Assembly: GCA_024278455.1 (NCBI GenBank)
Contig: JAJRTE010000137.1
Location: forward strand, 1-35,221
Direction: 5' to 3'
Source of the DNA: Myxococcota bacterium
GTDB lineage: Bacteria; Myxococcota_A; UBA796; JAJRTE01
DNA length: 35,221 nt
Numbering within the stretch: position 1 is the first letter of the stretch; the number at the start of each line of letters is the position of its first letter. A model generated the notes under the pieces. That model saw only the letters and a program-made list of their open reading frames with translations. It was not told the origin of the DNA and did not search any database. The position numbers and the translations under genes are program-made. Below, one piece after another: positions 18,787 through 25,830 of the stretch.

Positions 18787-21700
18787 ATGAAAGACCAGCA
18801 GTCACTTGGTTTTGGCAAGCAAGAGAAGACGGGTCCCGTCCAGTGCCTCGGCATGACCTTCCAGAGCGAAGAGGCTCGGCGCGCGCACTTCCTCGGCCTG
18901 CTCGCCGACAAGCTCAGGGACCCCGAGTTCCGCGAGACCCCGGGCTTCCCCAAGGCCAGCGACGAGGACATCCTGCGGCTCTCCGATCCGCCGTACTACA
19001 CGGCCTGTCCCAACCCATTCCTCGCGGACCTCGTTCGCATGTGGGGCCGGCTTCCAGCCGGCCAGCAAGCTCAAGAGAACGCCCGGCAGGATGCCGGCTC
19101 CACGCAGGAGTACCGCCGGGAGCCCTTCGCCGTCGATGTGAGCGTGGGCAAGACCGACCAGCTCTACCGGGCCCACGGCTACCACACCAAGGTGCCGCAC
19201 CTGGCCATCGTGCCCTCCATTCTCCACTACACGCAGCCGGGCGACATCGTCCTGGACGGGTTCTGCGGATCGGGCATGACCGGCGTCGCGGCCCAGTGGT
19301 GCGGCACCGCGCCCAAAGCGTACCGCCGCAAGCTGGAAGAGGACTGGAAGAAGAGCGGCCGGCAAGATGCCGGCCCTACGTGGGGCGCCCGCCGGGTCGT
19401 CCTGGGCGACCTGGGGCCCGCGGCCACGTTCATCGCGGCCAACTACAACATCCCCTTCGATGTGGAGGCCTTCGCCGAGGCCGCCCAGCGCATCCTGGAC
19501 CAGGTGGAGGCCGAGCTGGGCTGGATGTACGCCACGCTGGCGCGTGGGGTTCAGGGTTCAGGGTTCAGGGTTCAGGGTTCGGATGACCGCGAGGTGCAGG
19601 AGCTTGCAGAGCGGATTCGCAACGCCCAAACGACCGACGAACTCCGCCGACTCCTGTCCCAACCCAGAACCCAGAACCCAGAACCAGGAACCGTTGATTT
19701 TGCCTTCGGCAAAATCAACTACACGGTGTGGAGCGAGGTCTTCTCCTGCCCCGAGTGCGCCGGCGAGGTGGTGTTCATCCAGGAGGCCCTGGACCCGGAG
19801 ACCAAGCGCGTTCGGGCTGAGTTCCCGTGTCCGCGCTGCCAGGCAGCGCTGAGCAAGAAGAAGCTGGACCGTCTCTACGAGACCCGCTTCGACGCGGCCA
19901 TCGGCGAAACCGTCAAGGCGCCCAAGCGCAAGCCCGCCCTCATCAACTACACCGTGGGCAAGACCAAGTACGAGAAGCCCCTGGACGAACAGGATTGGGC
20001 GATCCTGGAGCGCATCGAGGCGATGCCGTTGCCGGCGGAGGTGCCTGTCGAGAAGCTCCCCTACATGCACATGACCCACGAACGTGCGCGGATGGACCAT
20101 TCGGGCGTCACGCACCTCCACCACTTCTTCCTCCCCCGCGCCGCCCAGGCCCTGGCCGCGCTCTGGCGCAAGGCCAGCGCTGAGCCGGACAGCCGCCTGC
20201 GCAACATGCTCCTCTTCTTCGTGGAGCAGGCCATCTGGGGGATGTCGGTGTTGAATCGGTACAAGCCTATCCAATTTGGCCGCCCAGGTGGCTCCCAGGT
20301 CAACAACTACATGAGTGGAGTCTATTACATCGCGTCAGCCTTCTCTGACTGCAATCCACGTTACGTCCTAGAGGGCAAGCTGAAGCGCCTGAATAGGGTG
20401 TACAGCAGGCCCAATGCGATAAATGCTCTGGCTGTAGTGACCACCGGCGACTGCGCCCACCTCCCCATCCCCGCCGACAGCATCGACTACATCTTCACCG
20501 ACCCCCCCTTCGGCGAGAACATCTACTACGCGGACCTCAACTTCCTGGTGGAGTCCTGGCACCGCGTCCTCACGAACGCCGAACCCGAGGCCATCGTGGA
20601 TCGCGCCAAGAAGAAGGGGCTCCTGGACTACCAGGACCTCATGCGCGGCGCCTTCGCGGAGTACCACCGCGTGCTCAAGCCCGGACGCTGGATGACCGTG
20701 GTCTTCAGCAACTCCAGGAACAGCGTCTGGCGCTCCATCCAGGAAGCCATGGGGACGGCCGGCTTCGTCGTCGCGGACGTGCGCACGCTGGACAAGAAGC
20801 AGGGCTCGTACCGGCAGGTCACCAGCTCCGCCGTCAAGCAGGACCTGGTCATCTCCGCCTACAAGCCCACCGAGGCCCTCGCCCACGAGTTCGAGCTGGG
20901 CCACGTGAGCCCCGACTCCGCCTGGGTCTTCGTGCGTGAGCACCTGAAGAACGTCCCCATCTTCGTGGCGCCGGCTTCCAGCCGGCGGAGCAGCGGAGAG
21001 GACAAAAAAGGCCGACTGGAAGCCGGCCCCACGAACCTTGAACCTTCGACCTTGAACCTTCGACTGGAGGTGGTCGCGGAGCGAACGCCTCAGATGCTCC
21101 TGGACCGCATGATCGCCTTCCACGTGCAGCGCGGGCTCAGCGTCCCCCTGTCGGCGCCGGAGTTCCTCCAGGGCCTGGCCCGGCGCTTCCCCGAGCGGGA
21201 CGGGATGTACTTCCTGCCGAACCAGGTGAACCAGTACGAGCGCAAGCGGATGAGCGTCAGCGAGCTGCGCCAGATCAGCCTCTTCGTGAACGACGAGGCC
21301 AGCGCCATCCAGTGGCTGCGCCAGCAGCTCCACGACAAGCCCCAGAGCTTCCAGGACCTGCAACCCCGGTTCATGCGCGAGATCAAGTCCTGGGCCAGGC
21401 ACGAGGCCACCGTGGAACTCAAGGTCATCCTGGAGCAGAGCTTTCTCCACTACGATGGCAAAGGCCCCGTGCCGAGCCAGATCCACCGCTACCTGTCCAG
21501 CAACTTCAAGGACCTGCGCAAGCTCGACAAGGAGAACCCGCGCCTCCAGGACAAGGCCCGGGACCGCTGGTACGTTCCCGATCCCAACAAGCAGGCCGAC
21601 ATCGAGAAGCTCCGAAGCCTGGCGCTCCTCAAGGAGTTCCAGGAATACGAGACGACCAAACAGCGCCGCCTCAAGGTCTTCAGAACCGAGGCGGTCCGCG

Positions 21701-21840
21701 CCGGCTTCAAGGCCGCCTGGCAGGACCGCGACTACACCACCATCGTCGAGGTCGCCGAGAAGCTCCCCCCCAAGGTGCTACAAGAGGACGCCACCATGCT
21801 GATGTACTACGACAACGCGCTTACGCGGCTGGAGGGCTGA
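18787..21840 (+). CDS. pglXI: BREX type 3 DNA methyltransferase PglXI (N6-adenine type, DUF1156-like)
   Basis: A 1017-residue enzyme expected to methylate adenines on the host chromosome to mark self DNA. Visible parts are the N-terminal SDPPYYTACPNPF (66-78), the SAM-binding motif I DGFCGSGMTG (157-166), a zinc ribbon (CPEC … CPRC, about 321-355), and the catalytic TDPPFGENIYYADL (571-584), followed by HRVLKPGRWMTVVFSN. The ATG at 18787 follows GAGGAG. Four kinds of repeat insertion interrupt the frame without breaking it, near residues 86-106, 190-198, 254-311 and 727-760. The protein is therefore longer than the family needs. It is part of the single operon, with the sir2 ATG three bases after its stop. 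Confidence 0.92.
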   Translation: MKDQQSLGFGKQEKTGPVQCLGMTFQSEEARRAHFLGLLADKLRDPEFRETPGFPKASDEDILRLSDPPYYTACPNPFLADLVRMWGRLPAGQQAQENARQDAGSTQEYRREPFAVDVSVGKTDQLYRAHGYHTKVPHLAIVPSILHYTQPGDIVLDGFCGSGMTGVAAQWCGTAPKAYRRKLEEDWKKSGRQDAGPTWGARRVVLGDLGPAATFIAANYNIPFDVEAFAEAAQRILDQVEAELGWMYATLARGVQGSGFRVQGSDDREVQELAERIRNAQTTDELRRLLSQPRTQNPEPGTVDFAFGKINYTVWSEVFSCPECAGEVVFIQEALDPETKRVRAEFPCPRCQAALSKKKLDRLYETRFDAAIGETVKAPKRKPALINYTVGKTKYEKPLDEQDWAILERIEAMPLPAEVPVEKLPYMHMTHERARMDHSGVTHLHHFFLPRAAQALAALWRKASAEPDSRLRNMLLFFVEQAIWGMSVLNRYKPIQFGRPGGSQVNNYMSGVYYIASAFSDCNPRYVLEGKLKRLNRVYSRPNAINALAVVTTGDCAHLPIPADSIDYIFTDPPFGENIYYADLNFLVESWHRVLTNAEPEAIVDRAKKKGLLDYQDLMRGAFAEYHRVLKPGRWMTVVFSNSRNSVWRSIQEAMGTAGFVVADVRTLDKKQGSYRQVTSSAVKQDLVISAYKPTEALAHEFELGHVSPDSAWVFVREHLKNVPIFVAPASSRRSSGEDKKGRLEAGPTNLEPSTLNLRLEVVAERTPQMLLDRMIAFHVQRGLSVPLSAPEFLQGLARRFPERDGMYFLPNQVNQYERKRMSVSELRQISLFVNDEASAIQWLRQQLHDKPQSFQDLQPRFMREIKSWARHEATVELKVILEQSFLHYDGKGPVPSQIHRYLSSNFKDLRKLDKENPRLQDKARDRWYVPDPNKQADIEKLRSLALLKEFQEYETTKQRRLKVFRTEAVRAGFKAAWQDRDYTTIVEVAEKLPPKVLQEDATMLMYYDNALTRLEG
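19041..19103 (+). repeat. In-frame palindromic repeat inside pglXI (copy 1)
   Basis: It begins GTGGGGCCGGCTTCCAGCCG and ends GGCAGGATGCCGGCTCCAC, with about 25 bases between the halves. It is translated as WGRLPAGQQAQENARQDAGS plus T, a low-complexity insert between ADLVRM and QEYRREPF. Confidence 0.8.
19355..19380 (+). repeat. In-frame palindromic repeat inside pglXI (copy 2, half unit)
   Basis: It contains GGCCGGCAAGATGCCGGCC followed by CTACG, the right half of the family's unit. It is translated as SGRQDAGPT between EEDWKK and WGARRVV. Confidence 0.75.
19547..19719 (+). repeat. In-frame GGTTCAG tandem, AACCCAG tandem and 12-bp hairpin inside pglXI
   Basis: Five direct copies of a 7-mer GGTTCAG lie at 19547-19582. 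The near-inverse AACCCAG-type tandem lies at 19660-19690. Immediately after comes a perfect hairpin GTTGATTTTGCC-TTC-GGCAAAATCAAC (19693-19719). All of it is translated (GVQGSGFRVQGS … RTQNPEPG … VDFAFGKINY) with the frame kept. The two tandems could pair over the 80 bases between them. Confidence 0.8.
20965..21064 (+). repeat. In-frame palindromic repeat plus AACCTT(CG) tandem inside pglXI (copy 3)
   Basis: The repeat begins GTGGCGCCGGCTTCCAGCCG and ends CTGGAAGCCGGCCCCAC at 21032, so here both outer ends are the same half inverted. It is followed by tandem GAACCTTGAACCTTCGACC-like units to 21064. Translated as VAPASSRRSSGEDKKGRLEA and then NLEPSTLNLRLE, before the return to family-like sequence (VVAERTPQMLLDRM). 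Confidence 0.8.
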
Positions 21841-21843
21841 GTG

Positions 21844-23385
21844 ATGAGCACGACGACGACACCTTCACAGCCAGACTTGGCACAGAATCCGGGAGCCCCA
21901 AATGTGAGCCAGGATACCAAGCTGGGCGAAAAGAGTGGCGCAAGTGACGACACCAAGACAACCGCCAACACCGAGGAGGAGCACCCTCAGATTCTGAAAA
22001 GCCGTGAGGACCAGACCTACGTCGTCCTTGTACCATACGCCGATGACGACGACCGCCTCGTCGTGAAGGAAGGTTCGACGTGCTCCTGGCTTCAGAACCA
22101 GGAAACGATATCCAAAGAAAGGATACGCAAGCGCATTGAACCCTGGCTCACAGCGCTCTGCCAGTCCGAGCATCTTTCCCTCTTGGTCGGATCTGGGCTC
22201 ACCCATGCGGTGCATTGGATGGCTGCCAAGAAAGGCCTGCCCGGCATGAGCAAGGCGGACTTCGGAAATAGCAAGCTCGCGGAGAGAATCGCGAGCGAGG
22301 CAAAGCGTTCCGCGAAGGCAGCCAAACGCAGCGAGGGCAACTTTGAGGACGAAATCCGCGTGGCCAACGAGCTGATCCGCGGTTTGGAGATCATGGGAAA
22401 CACCTGCGACAAGGCCAGCCCCCCGCTGGATGAGCTACGTAAACGCCGCAACCTGGTTCTCAAAAACTTTGCAGAGAGCATTCTTCAAGGTGAAGCGGGT
22501 ATCGCCGAGGCTGAAGAGGACGAGCGCGAGCGCGCCTTCAACTACCTCGTCACCTTCTTGATGAGCTTCGCGAGCCGCAGCGGTACGCGAGACCGTCTCC
22601 ATATTTTCACGACAAACTACGACCGGCTCATCGAGGCTGGGGCCGACGCCGCAGGCCTACATCTCCTCGACCGCTTCGTGGGCGCGCTTGCTCCCGTATT
22701 CCGCTCCTTGCGCCTCGATCTGGACATTCACTACAACCCGCCAGGGATCCGGGGTGAGCCTCGCTATCTCGAGGGGGTGGCGCGATTTACGAAGCTGCAC
22801 GGCTCCGTGGACTGGGTGGATGCCTCCGGAGCCATCCGGAAGATCGGGCTCCCGTTTGGAGCGAAGGACGTCGCATCCTTCCTGAACGCGCCGGGCCTCT
22901 CGGGGGAAGACATCAAGCGACTGATGATCTACCCCAACGCTGCGAAGGATAAGGAGACGGCAGGCTACCCCTACGTAGACCTTTTCCGTGACCTCGCCGC
23001 CTCATGCTGCCGACCAAACCATACCCTGTTCACCTACGGCTACAGCTTCGGTGACGATCACATCAACCGGGTGATTGAGGACATGCTGACGATTCCGTCG
23101 ACACACCTGGTCATTATCGCTCACGGCGATCCTTTGAAGCGCATCATGGGCTTCTACGATAGTGTTGGCCGTCCCGCCCAGGTCAGTCTGATGATCGGTG
23201 ACCGTCTTGGGGACTTGACGCAGCTTGTGGACTGGTACCTTCCGAAGCCTGCTATCGACCGAACCACTTTCCGCATGGCTGATCTCCTCAAAGCGCGTTT
23301 CGGGACCAGCCCTACCGAATCTCCACATGAGGCTTCTGCACGGGTCGACGGCGCTGGCAGCGATGATGATAAGGGAACAGCATGA
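21844..23385 (+). CDS. SIR2-family NAD-hydrolase-like defence protein (Sir2 of Sir2-HerA)
   Basis: A 513-residue protein starting at ATG 21844 (GGAGGG upstream). Residues 1-60 are Ser/Thr/Asp-rich and probably disordered. The SIR2 core shows LLVGSG (113-118, NAD-binding loop), TTNYDR (256-261, with the Asn used in catalysis), KLHGSVDW (317-324, catalytic His319), and GYSFGDDHIN (399-408). These are the motifs of bacterial SIR2-domain NADases in anti-phage systems. The stop overlaps the herA start as ATGA, the hallmark of the two-gene Sir2-HerA system, in which phage sensing leads to NAD loss. It is unusual in lying inside a BREX operon. Codon usage looks less GC-rich than in brxC or pglXI, and it has none of the palindromic repeats. 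Confidence 0.88.
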   Translation: MSTTTTPSQPDLAQNPGAPNVSQDTKLGEKSGASDDTKTTANTEEEHPQILKSREDQTYVVLVPYADDDDRLVVKEGSTCSWLQNQETISKERIRKRIEPWLTALCQSEHLSLLVGSGLTHAVHWMAAKKGLPGMSKADFGNSKLAERIASEAKRSAKAAKRSEGNFEDEIRVANELIRGLEIMGNTCDKASPPLDELRKRRNLVLKNFAESILQGEAGIAEAEEDERERAFNYLVTFLMSFASRSGTRDRLHIFTTNYDRLIEAGADAAGLHLLDRFVGALAPVFRSLRLDLDIHYNPPGIRGEPRYLEGVARFTKLHGSVDWVDASGAIRKIGLPFGAKDVASFLNAPGLSGEDIKRLMIYPNAAKDKETAGYPYVDLFRDLAASCCRPNHTLFTYGYSFGDDHINRVIEDMLTIPSTHLVIIAHGDPLKRIMGFYDSVGRPAQVSLMIGDRLGDLTQLVDWYLPKPAIDRTTFRMADLLKARFGTSPTESPHEASARVDGAGSDDDKGTA

Positions 23386-25526
23386 CTCAGACCGTCTTTG
23401 AGTGTGCTGAAGGTCTGCGCGTCGGCACCGTTGACTTCGTCTCGCCGAGCGAGATCAAGGTGCTCCTGGACATCGAAGCCCCCGACTCCGTGGCCCTCAA
23501 TGCTGGAGGAGTTCGCTCGTTTCCCCGCGTTAATGGCTACGTGTTGATTCCCGTCGACGACGCGTACGTCGTGGGACAAGTCGAATGGATCACCATCGAA
23601 CGATCCGCCTTCCCCAAGCGCAGCGGCGTCCGCGACTTCGGTGTAGTGGACCTCCCATACCCCCTCCGCCGAATGAGCACGAACCCTGTCGGCACACTCC
23701 GCAAGCAAGCCGGACCGGGTGATGAGTACACATTTCGACGTGGAGCCAACGCCCTTCCCAGCGTGGGGGGCGCGATTCTTCTGCCGACAGAGCGCCAGCT
23801 TCGGTCGATTGTCGAGTCCGGGGATCAGCAGCGTATCCAGATGGGCACCAGCCCGTTGGCGGCAAGCGCTACGGTTTCAGTCGACCCAGACCGGATTTTT
23901 GGGCGACATCTCGCGGTACTTGGGAACACCGGAAGCGGAAAATCATGCTCAGTAGCCGGGCTCATCCGGTGGTCGCTCGAAGAAGCTCGTTCGAACAGGA
24001 GTGAGGGGAGACCAAACGCCCGCTTCATCATCCTCGATCCCAATGGGGAATATACTCGCGCTTTCAACGACGAGGAGGGCGGTCTGCAGGCCCGCGTGTT
24101 CAGAGTCGAGCCCACGTCCGAGGATGAGTCAGCACTGAAAGTCCCGTTGTGGTTCTGGAACAGCGAAGAGTGGGCATCGTTCACCCAGGCTAGCGCGAAG
24201 ACGCAGAGGCCACTGCTTGCACGCGCACTGCGCGAGGTGAAAGCAGGGCGAACCGGGTTCGGCGAGACGTCCGAGGAAGAGAAGCGACTTCGGTTGAGGC
24301 GGTATCTCTCGTCTGTCATGATCACGATCCGCAAGGACCTGACCACGGGGGCGATCCGTGACGACGAAAACAAATTCGGATTCAGGCTCCGAGCGATCCG
24401 TGATGACCTCGATACTCGCAGAGCCGCAATGCCAACCTTTGGGCTTGATGCGATCCGCAAGGCAATCGACGAGTCCCTCGACAGCGCGTACAAGAGTTTT
24501 GTCAAGAATGGCGAGACGATTGAGTACTTTATAGCCTTCAGCGAGGCGCGCATAGAGGCAGTTCTCGACCCGCTGCAAGCCTCCCTCGATAAGCTCGGTG
24601 GCATCGTCTACCAGGAGGGGCCCGACGAGGATGTACCGATACCGTTCAATGGCAGCGATCTGGCCGATCACATAGAGATACTCGCAAAGCAGGAAAACCT
24701 AAGCCAATTCCTCGACTTCCTGGTGTCGCGGATTCGGACTTTCCTATCCGACTCGCGCATCAACTCCGTGGTGTCAGCCAAAGATTTCACCAGCCTTGAA
24801 CGGTGGCTGACCGACTATATCGGTGCCGATGCTGCCGCCGAGGGGGAGATTGCTGTCCTCGATTTGTCTCTCGTGCCATCGGATGTCGTACACGTCGTCA
24901 CGGCTGTTGCCGCTCGCATGGTATTCGAGGCCCTGCAGCGATATCGAAGACTAAAAGGTGAGGTGTTGCCGACCGTTATCGTGATGGAAGAGGCGCACAC
25001 TTTCGTCAAGCGATACAACTCGGACGCCGAGAACCAGAACGCGGGCGCCATCTGCTGCAAGGTATTCGAAAGGATCGCCCGCGAGGGTCGCAAGTTCGGA
25101 CTCGGGCTGGTGCTCTCCTCGCAACGCCCGTCGGAGTTGTCTCCCACGGTCCTTTCTCAGTGCAACAGCTTCCTCCTTCACAGGATCAGCAACGACCGAG
25201 ACCAGGAGCTGGTAGCGCGCCTGGTGCCGGACAACCTGCGTGGCTTGCTACGCGAGCTGCCGTCGCTGCCATCTCAGCACGCCATCCTCTTAGGCTGGGC
25301 ATCGGAGTTGCCAGTGCTCACGCGAATGCGGGACCTGCCGCGCGAGCATCGCCCGCAGTCCGATGACCCAGACTTCTGGGAAGTTTGGACCGGCAAGGGG
25401 CGGGATGGCAAATCGGTCGAGCGGTCCATCGATTGGAAGGCGGTCGCCCGAGTTTGGCAAGGCGACCGTGGAGCAACAGACACTGCGCAAGGTGAGGATG
25501 ATGGAAGCGACGCTCTCGAAGAATAG
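23382..25526 (+). CDS. HerA-like DNA translocase ATPase (HerA of Sir2-HerA)
   Basis: A 714-residue hexameric-type ATPase of the HerA/FtsK group. The N-terminal ~110 residues form the HAS-barrel-like region (VGTVDFVSPSEIKVLLDIEA…). Walker A is LGNTGSGKS (180-188). A long helical insert follows (about 290-480). Walker B is VIVMEEAHTF (532-541), then RKFGLGLVLSSQRPSELS and SQCNSFLLHRISN, the diagnostic HerA sensor and arginine-finger region. It is coupled to the SIR2 gene by a four-base overlap. In described Sir2-HerA pairs the ATPase forms a complex with SIR2 that controls or joins its NADase and nuclease activity. Here it lies between pglXI and brxHII, so it could also share DNA substrates with the BREX machinery, which is inference. 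Confidence 0.9.
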   Translation: MTQTVFECAEGLRVGTVDFVSPSEIKVLLDIEAPDSVALNAGGVRSFPRVNGYVLIPVDDAYVVGQVEWITIERSAFPKRSGVRDFGVVDLPYPLRRMSTNPVGTLRKQAGPGDEYTFRRGANALPSVGGAILLPTERQLRSIVESGDQQRIQMGTSPLAASATVSVDPDRIFGRHLAVLGNTGSGKSCSVAGLIRWSLEEARSNRSEGRPNARFIILDPNGEYTRAFNDEEGGLQARVFRVEPTSEDESALKVPLWFWNSEEWASFTQASAKTQRPLLARALREVKAGRTGFGETSEEEKRLRLRRYLSSVMITIRKDLTTGAIRDDENKFGFRLRAIRDDLDTRRAAMPTFGLDAIRKAIDESLDSAYKSFVKNGETIEYFIAFSEARIEAVLDPLQASLDKLGGIVYQEGPDEDVPIPFNGSDLADHIEILAKQENLSQFLDFLVSRIRTFLSDSRINSVVSAKDFTSLERWLTDYIGADAAAEGEIAVLDLSLVPSDVVHVVTAVAARMVFEALQRYRRLKGEVLPTVIVMEEAHTFVKRYNSDAENQNAGAICCKVFERIAREGRKFGLGLVLSSQRPSELSPTVLSQCNSFLLHRISNDRDQELVARLVPDNLRGLLRELPSLPSQHAILLGWASELPVLTRMRDLPREHRPQSDDPDFWEVWTGKGRDGKSVERSIDWKAVARVWQGDRGATDTAQGEDDGSDALEE

Positions 25527-25827
25527 CTGTGCTTACCAGTACTGTCCCGGGTGTGATGCTCGATCCCTACTCGTCGAGCGGGATGGCACGCTGACCCACG
25601 TTGCGTGGTTCTTCGGCGACCGCGTGGAGATTGGCAGCGAGAACCCCGGGGTTGTTTCGTCCGTCCTGCGAGCCCCTGCAGCGGGGTTGGCCTCTGTCCC
25701 ACCCCTGAGAGGAGCGAAGGAGCGAATGGTGGTTTGGCTCCACAGAAAGCTCGACGTGAGCGGCTCTGAAACCATGCTTTGGGCAGCGTCGGCGTCAGGA
25801 CGACACAATCCGATTGAGGAAGGGTAG
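25498..25827 (+). CDS. Small Cys-containing protein between herA and brxHII, unrecognised
   Basis: A 109-residue frame from ATG at 25498 (or the adjacent ATG at 25501), overlapping the end of herA by 29 bases, with GGTGAGG just upstream. The N-terminus has CAYQYCPGC, which could be half of a zinc-binding site; the rest is mixed alpha/beta-like (THVAWFFGDRVEIGS, RMVVWLHRKLDV). The stop is three bases before the brxHII ATG, and GAGGAAGGG at its 3' end serves as the next ribosome-binding site. The tight fit between two genes supports translation. No family recognised; it may be a third component of the SIR2-HerA cassette or a BREX accessory. Confidence 0.6.
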   Translation: MMEATLSKNSCAYQYCPGCDARSLLVERDGTLTHVAWFFGDRVEIGSENPGVVSSVLRAPAAGLASVPPLRGAKERMVVWLHRKLDVSGSETMLWAASASGRHNPIEEG

Positions 25828-25830
25828 ACG

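Noticed and set aside
20368..21486. Minus-strand frame of 372 codons opposite pglXI
   Set aside because: It is an antisense shadow of the methyltransferase; its composition (runs of Asp, Val, His, Leu) is typical of reversed high-GC codons.
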